A stretch of 33,818 nucleotides of DNA from Cruorifilaria tuberocauda (GCA_013365365.1 JABVXU010000577.1:1-33818); one strand, 5' to 3'; counted from the first letter of the stretch, positions 10,084 to 22,329 are shown. Numbers and translations are program-made. The notes: generated by a model from the sequence alone, not told the origin.

Positions 10084-12633
10084 TTACGCACCTGCAAAAC
10101 CGGCTGGTCCTTTACGTAGAGTTAAAATACTTTCTAATGTTTTTGGAAATATACTCATCACTTTGAATCGCTTACCCATACCTTCTTCACTCAGTAATAT
10201 TTCGCATGATTGCAACAAATTTTTTTTTTGCTCTTTTGTTTTACAATTTGCCAACAATTTTTCCATTCTTAATCCAATTCCCATTTGGGCAAAGAATTCT
10301 CTAAAATTATTGATGATCATATTATTGATTGCAATGCATTTCGTATGAAAGTCCTATTTTGCAGCAACGAAACATTAATCAAGTGTATTGCTTATTGCTA
10401 GGAGACTAAAGGAAAAAAGAAATGAAAAATCAGACTAAAAGTTTCTGATGAAAGCACTCTTACAATCAACAAAACCAGTAAAAGGATGAAGGTAATTTTT
10501 TTTTTTTTTTGAAAATGAGAGAACGACAACGTACCGCTGTTCAACTGGTCCAAAAACCAATGTTCGGTCTTTGATGAGACTCTTTAAATAACCAAAATTG
10601 ACATCGGCAGTTATATCATGTTCTCCGGGACTTTCCAGTGGATGTACAATTTGATGATCTTTGTAGGCACGAAGAGATAAATCCTTCCTTGTACCATCAT
10701 GCCCATAATCTATTATCAATGCAAAACCGCCGAATTTCGTAATAATATCAGCGATCTAAAAGCACCTGAATATGATAAAAATTTTAACTGTCAACATCAT
10801 TAAAAAAATATCCCCAGCGCTGCAAAATTCTATTACAATTGTAAAAATTATTGATATTAATTTACCTGATTAACGTAAGTACCAGCGTCAATGCTGATCT
10901 CCCATTCTTTTATTAATAAATCCTCACGAATTTCTTTCGGTAATAAACCACTGCAACATATTCATTACAGCTCATTTAAAATACTGCAGAAAAAAGAGTT
11001 TATTTCAGAATTTTGAACAGAAAGAATTCTTATACAGAACTTGTCATTTTTCGACATAAACAAACACTTACAAAGTGTGCAAATTTTCCGATCTTGATAG
11101 CATAAAGCAAAGTTTGTCGTCTTTATCCAAATTCACATATATTTCGTGCCATTTGCCCTGATCATCTCTTTTAAATTGATTTATTGGTAATGCATCCAGA
11201 AACTCGTTGCTTATGAATACAGAAAACTATAAAACAACTTTTCATCCAATTTTTCCAATAATGTTAGTATGGGAAGTTCTACATAAATTATATCAATAAT
11301 AATTAACAAGAATTTACTTTAGCAGGAATATCATCAATATTGCGATACCAATATATCGGGAAGCCATCTTTCGTCACATTGTATCGAACATACGGCTTTC
11401 CATCAACGAACTCTGATGAGTGTTCACAAAGCAGAGATTCCTGCTGATTCAACAAAGCGTCGGATGTTTCCACAAGATGAATAGATCCTTTTGTCACCTA
11501 AAACAAACCGTTATTAATAATGTAGACAAATAATCAGAGAGTGGTAAAGCTGGAACACAAGCAAACATTGAGAATAATGAGAAGAAAAAGGAGGGTACTT
11601 TAAGTTGTCTCAGTACTCTTGCGATATCATACATCAACTGTCCTGTACCGGGACCATTTTCCACTAACTGCCATTCCTCATTATGTCCTGAAATCACCTG
11701 AAATAATGCCAACTACAGCACTTGTAATCCATCGAAATTCTTATCTCATATTAATAAATTATCAGTCAATAAGACAAAAGTACACTGCCATATTTTCAAT
11801 GACCATACATGTTTCAAGCATAATCTTCGTAAGAGTTACATAATAGTTCAAATAACTAAACATAAATCGAAAATAGAAAGTTATAAACAATAATGAAGTT
11901 CCAAAATTATTTCACAACCATACTTAAAATAGGAAGAAAAGTACCTGTATTACTGAGTTCGTAGTAGCACCATACACCGATAAGTTCACCGAACATTTGT
12001 GTTAGTTCGGGAGCAGTAATGAAGTCACCTTTCTCACCAAATATTTTACTGCCGTGACGTGAATAATAGCCACCAACAGGTGATGAAGCTGTAAGACGCA
12101 TATAATCGGCAACACTGATCGGTCCATTTAAATTAATTTTCTGCTGGAAACAAAATAAATAGGAACTGTTGAGAACTTTAAGAGATAAAATAACTCAATG
12201 GTGATTAATGTTCATAAGAAATGCAAATGAAGTTCATAATAATTTCAAGGATCTATTCTCTTTCTTAACCAAATAACCTACTCAAACCTCAAAAATGAAA
12301 ATGACATCTTGTATACCATAGTAGGAAAAGATAAACCTTTTCCAACATCTAGTAGATTATATTTATGTTTATTATAGTATCATATGCAATATCAAGTAGA
12401 TATTGCATATGATGCTATAATAAACAATGATATAATGATAATAATATGCAAGCATGCTAAAACGCAGAAATCTATTATACCTTGATGAAATACAATAGCT
12501 GATTAGAATATTCCTTGCTTGATGGTTCTATCGTCACATGATTTTCAGCAAATAATCGTTTTGTAACAACTGAATGCACAGTACAAGATTTCGAACTTTT
12601 AAGCAACGTTTTACAAGTTGACAACTTTTTCAT
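10084..12633 (-). CDS. NDUFAF7: NDUFAF7/MidA mitochondrial complex I assembly methyltransferase
   Basis: Eight exons give 432 aa, close to the human length of about 440: 12481-12633, 11945-12143, 11599-11687, 11318-11497, 11072-11226, 10866-10950, 10535-10755, 10084-10300; phases agree throughout. The N-terminus is Lys/Ser-rich and suits a mitochondrial presequence. Family motifs follow in order: [31 protein letters not shown] (about residue 90), the AdoMet-binding ENGPGTG (about 127-133), NEFLDALP (about 214), and IIDYGHDG (about 301). The C-terminus has [17 protein letters not shown]. Known NDUFAF7 dimethylates an arginine of the NDUFS2 subunit in the matrix during early complex I assembly; the same reaction is inferred here. 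The start was chosen as the first Met after an acceptor-like TTTCAG 11 bases upstream, probably a trans-splice site. A longer Met-start frame upstream is interrupted by that acceptor. Confidence 0.93.
12366..12426. repeat. Near-perfect inverted repeat, 28-bp arms, 5-base loop
   Basis: Arm 12366-12393 (tgtttattatag then tatcatatgcaatatc) pairs with 12399-12426 with a single mismatch (a G:T pair in RNA from the plus strand, an A:C mismatch from the minus strand) around the loop aagta. It lies in intron 1 of the NDUFAF7-like gene (12144-12480). It could be a small palindromic element, a MITE remnant or a small-RNA hairpin. The pairing is clear; the function is unknown. Confidence 0.85.
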
Positions 12634-12639
12634 AAGAGA

Positions 12640-12651
12640 TAAACCTGAAAT
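12640..12651 (-). promoter_or_regulatory. Candidate trans-splice acceptor for the NDUFAF7-like mRNA
   Basis: On the minus strand TAATTTCAG ends at 12645, leaving 11 leader bases before the ATG at 12633. Nematode mRNAs commonly carry a spliced leader joined at such a site. A second AG lies ten bases upstream. Confidence 0.5.
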
Positions 12652-13244
12652 TACCTGAACATCATATCCAACCAAGTATATTAGCCACAAAAATAGATAA
12701 TAACAATATTATTCTTTGATGTTACAAAATCCTATTTCATTAAACTTTTCATACCATAAAATTCCATCAATTCCCTCTGTTACACTAAATTTTCTAATAA
12801 TTAATTATTCCTTTTTCTAAAAGATTTAGGAAAAATCTTATAAATCTTATCAATCTCTGCTGACTCCTCAATATCCGCGTTCCATCGATCGCCCTACCGC
12901 TCTATTTTCACAGACATCTCATTAATTAACAAAATTTACTTGCATTTTAAAATTGTTTTATGGAGTCGATATGCCGCACGTGTGTCCCACTCAAAGAAAC
13001 GAATAGCACAAGTGAGTTTCACGTATTCTAACGTATTCTAACGTGAATACGTGTTTCCCTCTTCTTCCTTTGGTCATAAATTGAAGTTTAGCCAAGAAAA
13101 CTTGATATGAAAGTTACAATATTAGGAGAACGGTGAGAAAAAGACGCTAGTAATATTCGATGATTATTTATCGGAAGAAAAAAGCTAAGATAGGTATTAC
13201 TTATACAAATTAAGATATAATGTCCAACAAGAATAATAGCATTT

Positions 13245-13359
13245 ATCAAGGTAATTGATATTAGTATTGCTAATTGCTAATAATAACACATACCAGGTGA
13301 TTGATATTAATATTACTAATAATTTCACGTATCAGGTAACTGATACTGATATTGCTATT
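13245..13359. repeat. Degenerate direct repeat, three copies
   Basis: Three diverged units of about 29 bases, each reading roughly atcaggtaattgatatta then tattgctaat, begin at 13245, 13292 and 13331. They are spaced 47 and 39 bases apart, so the spacer length varies. Non-coding. Confidence 0.6.
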
Positions 13360-14487
13360 GGGGCATAAAGTCGAGAATTCGATGAAGAGAGAAATGTAAG
13401 AAAAATGATATATGATATTGATAAAATATAATCATCGTGAAGTCTGAATGAATCATTTCCATTGCAATTTCTAATCTTAGCAGCAATTTTACACTCAATC
13501 AATTTTGCATTCCTAATTGAAGAGAAAAAAAAAGAATCCCTTAAAATTAAACATAATCCATGGATGCTATCATAGCTTTACCAGAATATCAAAACTGAAA
13601 TACCAGTACTTCTCGTAATTCTTTGAAAATTATTTATACGCGTTTCTATTTATCATGGTCGTATTCGCTATTTAATTCATTAATTACTTGGTAAATGTAT
13701 CATTTTAACAGTTTGATATTATACGTATGTTAATTTAGGCGTAACGTAAGTAAAATCGGATAATAGTTAAAGTATATAACTGTATCTCAATACTTCATTT
13801 CATATAAATCTGAAAGAAACAATCATATATCGATTAATGAAGACTATTCAGGAACAGAAAGAGAAACAGGAACAGGATACAGGAATAGTAGTGTATTGAT
13901 TAACTAAGATTATTAATTTTTGATTATTCATTAGCTTCTTAATTAGTGAATAAATTAATCGAAACAATCAATATTTTACTTCTTCTTCCAGCGTTTAATT
14001 CACGAGTAAAGTTATCGTTGCTGTTAGATATTAATACTGTTAATTAATCTATGATAATTAAACAAATTAATTATTAAGGATATAGCACTATTGTAGCAAA
14101 AGAGTGAAACTATACGAAGGTAAGTATACTTAACTATTCAAGATATGATGATAATTTGAAACTTAATTAAAATGCTCAATACGATTGTTTATAACTTCAT
14201 AATGAATGAAAAAAAAAAAAACTGACAAAGTATTTTAAAATTTACTCATTGGGCAATAAATCATTGCTTACTTACTTTACAAAAAAGTAATTTAAATGGG
14301 ATCGATCGTTAATTTTTCATAAAATTTTAACATTTTAAAAATTTTCCTAAAAATGGATAAATTATAGATATTATGGAATTTTAATAACAAAAAGAAGATA
14401 ATTGAATTTATTGGTAAAAATGAAAATTAGTAAGAAATTTGATAAGAAAAAACGACGAGAGAAAGAATGGAAATGATTTCATGGATA

Positions 14488-14530
14488 GTGAAGTGAAATG
14501 AAGTGAAGTGAATTGAAGTGAAGTGAAGTA
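14488..14530. repeat. (GAAGT)n microsatellite
   Basis: A 43-base run of gaagt pentamers with two single-base interruptions. It sits inside low-complexity purine-rich DNA and has no coding relevance. Confidence 0.9.
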
Positions 14531-14816
14531 TTATTGGTTGATGATTGCTGCTTAGAAGAGAATTTTCTTGGATTGTGTCTTGGTGGAAAAAAAAAACGTT
14601 TAATCTCTCTAAATGGCAGTTTTGCTTCTATGGAAAGTGGGAGAGGAAAAGCCTGAAAAGGATGGAAAGTACACATTGTTATGCTTTTCCTCTTTCAATT
14701 TCTCAAGCATTGATGATTGGTTGACGAAATCGAATCTTCTTTCATTTCTCTTTTATCATTTTACGCAATTACTGCGATTATTATTATCAACACTTTTCCT
14801 TTTCTTGATCAATTTT

Positions 14817-14905
14817 TGGCTAATTTTGTACAAATCTATTTCAAGCTATAATTTTGTAAAAATCAATTTTAGGCTAATTTTGTAAAAATCAATTTCAAGC
14901 TAGTT
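14817..14905. repeat. 27-bp tandem repeat, about 3 copies
   Basis: Units beginning gctaattttgt, followed by aaaatcaattt, start near 14818, 14845 and 14872, and a degraded fourth starts near 14899. The spacing is 27 bases. Copies differ at several positions. The array overlaps the end of an open frame with no recognisable motif. Confidence 0.8.
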
Positions 14906-15233
14906 TTATATCTTTTGTCTTTTTCTTCAAATATTATTTATCCCATTTTAAATGAATTATTATATAAATTAGGTTTAATTTTCAATCTATTTCTTTTCGT
15001 TATAACAAAATTATTATTATTATTTAAAGTTAATAAATAGGTTTGAAATTATTTCTATAACTTATGCTTATCCTAAATTACTACAATTGCTTCAGTACTT
15101 TCCTACTGCTTTTATCATTAGAAGACAATTATTAACGATTCATTCTTCAGCTAAATTTTAAAGGTTCATTAGCTGCTAGCAAAATAAATGCCTATAAAAT
15201 GTCTTTCTTCCTCTACATTACAATTATAAATCC

Positions 15234-15300
15234 TTTTGTGATATTATTTCCGGTTACATTTGTGATATTTCCGGTTACATTTGTGGCAATTCCGGTTAGA
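15234..15300. repeat. 21-bp tandem repeat, 3 copies
   Basis: The word ttccggtta recurs at 15249, 15270 and 15291 at 21-base spacing, preceded each time by a tttgtg word. These are rare GC-containing words in an otherwise AT-only stretch. Confidence 0.85.
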
Positions 15301-16427
15301 TGTTTTGTAAAATTACTTTATAAAAATTTACAAAAAACTGAAATTAAAAAAATATAATAAAATAATGAAAAGATAGAAAATTAAATAAATTAGAAAATTT
15401 TTATGATAATATAAATTAATTAAAAAATTAAAGAAAAACTCATAAATTTCTTTTTCTTTTGTAGATTTTTTGATTCAACAATATTTTTGCCTGTATATTA
15501 GGAATTATTTTTTAATTATCAATTACCTGATATCCTTTCGTCAAATTAGAATAAATGAAGGCAGGAAAAAAAACAAAAGAATAAGCAGATTATATTGAAT
15601 ATCTGCTAGGATAAAAAGTATATTATGATAATTGAATCTTATATCGTTTAAAATTTATAGCTCTTTGTTTTCACTTGACTTTTTAGTAACTTACAATTTT
15701 AGGTAATTTTCTAGTTTAGGAATAAAAGTTATAGGAAGGTAGAACAAATCTTAAATTAATTTTTTTTTTCATCGCTTTTTCTTCCATCGATTCCAAGGTA
15801 ACCATTTGATCAAAGTGTTTGAACAATCCATTTAACTAATATCACGGGAATTAGTAAATTAATTAATTGTCGAATTAATGAACTAATAAGTTAATTAATT
15901 ATCAGTTGATACATTTAAAATGAATTGTCTGTTATGCTATCAGTGTAATCAATTTACATACTCAACTAATTCAAATTCAAAATCATTCATACTTACTTAT
16001 TTGTTTAATGAGAGTAGAATAAACTTGATTTTATTGATTATAATTCAGATTAACTACAATCAGATCAAAATAAGATTGATTTTAGTAAATAAAAATATTT
16101 GAAATTGAATTGAATAAAAGGGCGCACTTATCTTATTTCGTATTGCAAGTGCCCAATATTTCTTACCAATATTTCTAAGTTTTGTCAATTTAAGTAAAAG
16201 TGTATTAAAGATAGAAAAGTAATTTGAAGTGATATTAGGGAAGAACTATTAAAATCAGAAATTTAACTCTTATTAATTTCGGAACGAGAAAGCTTTTCTC
16301 GAAGCAATTCATATAAACTTAGTTTAACTTATTCATTCGAATTGATTTAATTTTCATCTTGCTAAATGTCATTTGTATCATTTTACTTGCTAGCTTCTCG
16401 TTAAATAAAATTTGAATTCTTTCGTAG

Positions 16428-16581
16428 GTAACATCGATTCAGCACTGCAAAGACACGTCTGCAACGATTTAGCACTGCAGCGTCACGTCCGTAACGACTC
16501 AGCATTGCAACGTTACGTCTGTCACAATTTAGCATTGCGACGACACGTCCACAACAATAATTTCATTTCTTTTCGTGAAAG
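16428..16581 (+). repeat. 30-bp minisatellite that reads as a 10-residue repeat exon
   Basis: Four 30-bp units (16436-16555) translate in one plus-strand frame as DSALQRHVCN, DLALQRHVRN, DSALQRYVCH and NLALRRHVHN. Units 1 and 3, and 2 and 4, resemble each other most. The block is far GC-richer than its flanks. Several differences between copies are synonymous (gat/gac, ctg/ttg, aga/cgt/cga, tgc/tgt). It begins after an acceptor-like TTTCGTAG and ends at a donor-like GAAAG/GTAAAA, a 154-base exon with no ATG. The 3' phase would fit exon 2 of the receptor gene downstream (17725), so it could be an alternative 5' exon, a UTR exon or plain minisatellite. One minus-strand frame is also open, which weakens the coding case. 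The repeat itself is certain, its coding status is not. Confidence 0.45.
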
Positions 16582-16890
16582 GTAAAATAAAGTTCGTTAT
16601 TTTTCTCTTTTTCAATATCGCAGAATATCGCAAAATTTTCGAAATTTGCGATATTTCTTTTTTTTTTAGCTAGCAATTAGAAATACGTGACTTGATACAT
16701 TTCAAAAAGTATACGCAAAAACAAATAGAAAATTTGTTTATTCAAAAATTTAAATATGAAATTTGTTAAATTACAAAATTGTTACAAAAAAAATGTACAA
16801 AAATGTTTGCACTAATTTTAAATTTCAAGTAATGCTAAAAAAAAAATAATAAATTTGAAAATTTAGATAAGTTCAACTTGGGACAACTTC

Positions 16891-19800
16891 ATGCAATCTA
16901 CTGTAATAATATTATCGCTAGCATTATTTCATACGATAAAAGCATTTCGACTTCTCGAAGAGTTTGTTTCTTTTTTCTTTCCTCTCTTTTTTTCTGTTTG
17001 TTTCCAATTTATTTTCAGTTATATTTCAATACCGTATTTCCTTTCACATTACTTCTTCATACTTCAGTTCAATATCATGGCAATATCGCTTCACAAAAAA
17101 AAAAAGAGAGAAAAATTTTTTTTTCAAGAAAATTTATCGATAAACGAAAAACAGAAAAGAAAAGAAACTTACTAAAGTATTTATTTCATTAAGCGATATT
17201 TTTATTAAATATAAATTTCTGCAAGGAAACGATTTATTGCAAAATTTTTTACAAATTTTGAAATATATTAAATTTATTATTGAAAAATTTACTCATTAAT
17301 TTTTCCATCGATAATTTAATAATTAAAATTTTAATTGGAAATGAATGAAAGTAATAAAGTTCCCTTTTTTTTCTTAATTTACACTTGATTCATTATTTTT
17401 CGAATTTGTTTTCTTTCATTAAAAATTTTTGTAATGTTTGATATCGAATATAAAAACTTTAATAGATAATTCAATCAATGCTATTTAGTATTCAATTTAT
17501 ATTTGATTTACATTGATCAATAAATGAATGTGCACATATACACGTATACACGTATGCGTACACACACGTACACGCAATACATATCTATGTGAATAAGGCA
17601 GATGAATGTAGCCTTATTGAAAAAAATAAAGTCTAAAAGTTAGTTCTATGATAAATAATGAATTTTAAAAAAGTTTATGCAAATTATATTTTGATAAAAA
17701 AGATAAAAATTAAGAATTTTTCAGTGAATGTGATTCACATATTAAAAAAATTTCCGAAATATTAGATATCCTTATTGATAATGCAACTTATGATAGACGT
17801 CTAAGACCAAAACATGGTGAACAGCCGGTAAACGTTGGTATCACGATACACGTATCAAGCGTTAGTGCAGTATCCGAAATTAATATGGTATATGTTTAGA
17901 GAGAGATATCATTTAATAAGTTAAATATGATAAGTTAGATATGAGATTAATAAGTTAGATATGGGATTATTTAGTGATAGCAATCTAATCAGTATTTATA
18001 GTTCAAGTGAATTTTTAGAAATTATCACTCGTTCCTTTTTCCTCTATATATTTCTTTAGCTTCTTATCAAGTTCATTTTCAGGATTTTACGATTGATTTT
18101 TACTTGAGACAAACTTGGAATGATCCACGTCTTGCATTCAATCATTATTTGTATGGTATTTTTGAAAATAACATTGATTCATTAACGGTTAGGTTTTATT
18201 TTAAGAATTTTATAATTTCAACGGATTAGTTAAGGCTAAAATAAAACGAGTAATTTATTAAAATTTATTTTATAAATTAATTTAAAAATAATGCTTTAGT
18301 AAAGCAACAAGAAAATATCACATTCATCAAAAATAAATTAATCTCAGATTTCAATAAAACAATATCTGTCAGATAGAGAGCATTTTAAAAGCATGAATTA
18401 AATTCATTGATATCCTGGTGACTCCCTCTTCCACTCAAATTTTTCTCTTCACCAATACCCGATGCTCACTTATCCTAGACTAAATGTTTGTTTTTGATTT
18501 TAAGTAAGACGATAATGAATTGACGATTCATTTCGTCGTCTACCTAATGATGATCTGATGATCTGAATGATGATCTGAAATGAAGTGGAAAAATCTGTGT
18601 AAATAATAATGTAGCAAAAGTAAAATTGATTGATGATTACAACGATGCAGAAAAACCTAAATTTGATAAAATCATTTTTTTTTTTTGGTTAGTATAGATT
18701 TGTATTTAAGTTATATATTTAATTTGATGTAGATTGTATTTAGGTTGTACATTCAGGTTGATTTAGATTGTACTTCGATTATTTATTTAGGTTGGTGTAG
18801 ATTATCTGCAGAAATTATGGAAGCCAGATACATTTTTCCCAAATGAAAAGAAGTCATACTTTCACATAACAACAACGCATAACTCATTCTTACGAATCTA
18901 TCCAAACGGAAATGTATTTACCAGTCAAAGGTTTACTTCATCGATAAACTGATAAGAAATAAGTGATAAGAAACATTCAATTTGAAAAATGAAACAACGA
19001 TCAACAGAAGTTTACAGCCCATGTGTTAACTTAGTGATGTTTAACTTTTTATAGTAATTTAATTAAAGTGAAATAGATAAATGATATCTGATAATGCTTA
19101 CAGTAGTAACAAGTAAATACTGCATATTCAATTACAAAATTACAAAAGGCATGATTAAATAAGCATTAAAGTTTCAGAAATTCCTCATGAGTATGCAATA
19201 AGTAATACTGTTGATATATTTACTATTCCATTTATCTGAATATATATTAGTAAAAAAAATATACTTCTAATAGAAGTAAAGGAGTAGAGATAAGTATGCT
19301 TATATAATTAGGAATAAATGATAAACAAACAATTTAACATTTGAGTATTAAATCATGTGAATTATTATAAATTATCGTTTTGAAAAAAATTCAATAGTTT
19401 AATTTATAGAATTTAAGATAGAATGAAGAAAATTTTAAAGAATTTAATTATACTTTATTAAATTAAATTAAACCTTTAAACTTATAGGTTAACTGTTACA
19501 GCGATATGTAATATGAAACTTCAATTATTCCCGATGGATTCTCAGAAGTGTAAACTTGAAATAGAAAGTTGTTAGTCGAATTTAATCTTATTATATCATA
19601 AGTAATAACAAGCTTAAAAGAGAGTTTAACTCCTGCTATGCTCATTTTTTTTTGAAGCATATTATGAAAACTTTTAATCTTCAGTAATTAGCACAATTAC
19701 TTAATACATTTTATTATTAATTGTTAAATTAATAAATATGCAGCTCAAGAAAGAGTATTCATTGCAGATGGATATAGCGTATTGGATATTGTTTACTTTT

Positions 19801-22329
19801 TTAATAACTCGAAAAATTCAGTATCGAAATCGGAATTTGAATTACCTCAATTTGTACTTATTGATATACAAGTTGCATCACGAAATATTGTCTTAAGTTC
19901 CGGTAAGCAGAGATTAGCAAAATCAACTAATGAGGAGATATAGTCATAAAAGTTTTGTTTATAAAAAAGTTTGTTTGCCTAAATTCTTATAACTTATAAT
20001 TATTCATCAAAAAATTTCCATACATTTTAAATTTTTACTGAATTAGTTTTATCTTACTAATTGCTTGAGTTTTCAACTACTAATTACTTCAGGTAACTAT
20101 TCACGTCTTACGTGTGCATTTCTATTTAAACGAAATATTGGATTCTACATTATTCAAGTTTATTTACCCTCTATTTTGATTGTTATCATCTCATGGCTAT
20201 CTTTTTGGCTTAATCGTGATGCAACTCCGGCACGAGTAGCACTAAGTATACTTACCATACTTACTATGACTACACTTACCGCAACTACAAATGTTAGCTC
20301 TTCCATCTTTCTGACCTAGACTTTTTTCATCAATTGTAATTTATTAAGAAGAGAGTTTCCATTTAAATTTAGAAAATTAATCAACCTATCTTTCAAATAG
20401 TTTTCCTAAGGTAATTTTTTAAGATAAATTTTATTTGCAGCTTTACTCTAATACAATGTGTGATTTTTTTTCTCATAATCGAAAGGACTGTTCAGAAGTT
20501 TTGATAACTCTTTAAACAATCATTTATATTTCTTAATCATGCCATTCTCTTTAACGAATATCGTATTTCGTACATCTTTTCCGGAAAATCATTCCATTTA
20601 ATGGCATCTTTTCCGGAAAATAATTCCGTTCAATATCGAACTGATTGAAAGAAAAATGAAATTATTAGCTAATCGTTTAATCTTTCAAATCTTAAATTTT
20701 AAAATGATGAAATTACAGGCTTCAATGCCGAAAGTTTCTTACGTTAAAAGTATCGATATATTTCTCGGTTAGTCCCGGTTACTATCGTTAGATTCTCAGT
20801 AAAAGAGATCAATCATTCTATTGTTCAAGTTAAAATCCTTTATTTTAAAGAATGTTGATATACAAAAGTTATTCTCATATAATAGAATCATTATCAAGTA
20901 AGGGAAAATGATGATTCTGATGAGCGAATTATTATTCCATGTTAATAAAACAACATATCCAAAACAATGAATAACTTTTTAGGTGTATCATTCTTCATGG
21001 TATTCAGTTCGTTACTTGAATTTGCTGCTGTTGGATACATCAGTAAAAGGATAAAATTGATTGAAAAAAAGCGAAAAGATCAGCAAAGGTTAATTTCATT
21101 CATTGATTCGAATCCTTTTTGTTTTTAGTCTTCTTTAATTTCGAACTAATCATATCCAGAAGAAAAAAATGATTTAATCAATTTGTTAAACTCAATTAAA
21201 TTAAATATCTTTATATAACTTAGATTTCTGTATCTTGTAACATTTACTGTAATCATTTTTTAAGGAATTTACAAAATACAGCATCAGATTACTTCTATAC
21301 TATGCCGTCGACAACAGACAATACCATAATTCCACTTTATCATCCATTTTATTCGTCACGTGATAAAAATTCTATTCTGTACAACGGTGGTGAAATCAGA
21401 CCACCTGTTATTCTAAAAAAAGTTAGTAAAGTTTAATAACATACAATTAAATTTTATAGTTTGAAATCCCATACTTACTTATCATTACTTACTGTCGCAA
21501 CTATTAGCTTTTCTACCTTCCTATTAAATACCTTATACTAAATTTACTAATATCATACTTGACATATTATACTTAAAATTTCGGTATTTATAACATTGTA
21601 AATAGCATTTAATCATTCTGTAAATTACTATAAACGTAATATTAGAATACTGGTAAAGTTACTTAGTACTGTAATCATTCTGTAAATTACTATAGAGAAT
21701 AATTAGAATACTACTAAAGCTAGTGTAATTTGAAATTCATCAAATATGAAAGATTTGTTTTAAAATTAACTTGTGCAGTAGCTGTAATTCATATTCATAC
21801 CTTTTAAAAAAGAAAGTAAATGAAAAGGATAATTGAGGGTGAATGCCAATGTCCAATACCTCCACCATCACCGACAATAACAATTCATGAGGAGGAAACT
21901 GTAAAAGAAGAATACGTGTTACTGTTCTGCGTGATACGTCCCAGTGAGATTGATAAGTATTCACGATCTATTTTTCCATTGGTAATAATAATACATCATA
22001 ATTTTATCAATAATCATGATAACAATTTGAAAGATAACTTATCAATAACTTATAATACTTATAATATATAAAATAATACATCATAGTTTCATCAATAATT
22101 ATGATAACAATTTGAAAGATAACTTATCAATAACTTATAATACTTATAATATAACTTAAAACATATATAATAATAACTTATAATGCACATTCTCTTCTGT
22201 TCATTAGAATTATCAATTATACAAAATTTACATTATTAATTTCAGATTTTCGTGGTATTCAATATAATATATTGGTCCTACTATTGCAGTATCAGCGGTA
22301 CAGGATTTACGGACGTGGACTTGACATGA
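16891..22329 (+). CDS. Cys-loop GABA-type (RDL-like) anion channel subunit
   Basis: Twelve exons give 478 aa: 16891-16961, 17725-17887, 18083-18187, 18791-18930, 19488-19570, 19768-19902, 20093-20292, 20719-20767, 20983-21088, 21265-21421, 21838-21981, 22246-22329; all phases agree. A signal peptide covers residues 1-18. Ligand-domain motifs are [19 protein letters not shown], the loop A motif KPDTFF, the Cys loop C167-C181 (FPMDSQKC) and ESYGYS (loop B). M1 is at about 250-272, M2 follows PAR (278-280, the anion-selective signature), M3 is at about 311-333 and M4 at about 446-467. It should form a postsynaptic GABA-gated chloride channel with other subunits. M2 position 6' is Leu286, not the usual Thr, while 2' Ala and 9' Leu are kept. 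The loop C aromatic before SSGNY is replaced by Leu. gab-1 or an unc-49 relative are candidate orthologues; I cannot choose. Exons 10 and 11 use unusual AAG and GAG acceptors. The start follows an acceptor-like AAATTTAG ending at 16866. Confidence 0.9.
17530..17584. repeat. Alternating purine-pyrimidine (CA/TA/CG) tract in receptor intron 1
   Basis: A stretch of about 50 bases made of cacata, cacgta and gcgtacaca words, nearly strictly alternating purine and pyrimidine. It lies in the intron between 16961 and 17725. Such tracts are length-variable and can adopt left-handed DNA; no function is claimed. Confidence 0.7.
21985..22165. repeat. 85-bp tandem duplication in receptor intron 11
   Basis: A unit containing ataatacatcata, then gataacaatttgaaagat, then aacttataatacttataa starts at 21988 and again at 22073. 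The two copies differ at a few positions. It lies between the exon ending at 21981 and the exon at 22246. Confidence 0.88.

Larger units (their letters stand above)
12660..16427. other. Repeat-rich intergenic region
   Basis: No supported coding exon. The region lies between two divergently transcribed starts, the NDUFAF7-like gene on minus and the receptor gene on plus. It should therefore hold both promoters. The segment 12870-13070 is GC-richer than its surroundings and contains acgtattc-n6-gaatacgt (13031-13052). That makes it the best candidate for the NDUFAF7 promoter area. Several short tandem repeats are listed separately. The open frame 14613-14885 and its minus-strand overlap 14479-14676 have no recognisable motif. 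Confidence 0.5.

Noticed and set aside
16366..16581. Joining a short Met-start stretch (MSFVSFYLLAS) at 16366 to the 10-residue repeat block
   Set aside because: The frame and splice letters would fit, but the intron would be only about 29 bases, shorter than nematode splicing normally allows.
16878..17192. 104-codon frame overlapping the receptor's first exon
   Set aside because: It is a shadow of the signal-peptide frame at 16891. The coding exon stops at the GT donor after 16961, and the phase to the next exon fits only that frame.
21740..21964. 74-codon minus-strand frame over the receptor's exon 11
   Set aside because: Antisense shadow. The plus frame from 21838 carries the ECxC and pre-M4 motifs and fits the phases.
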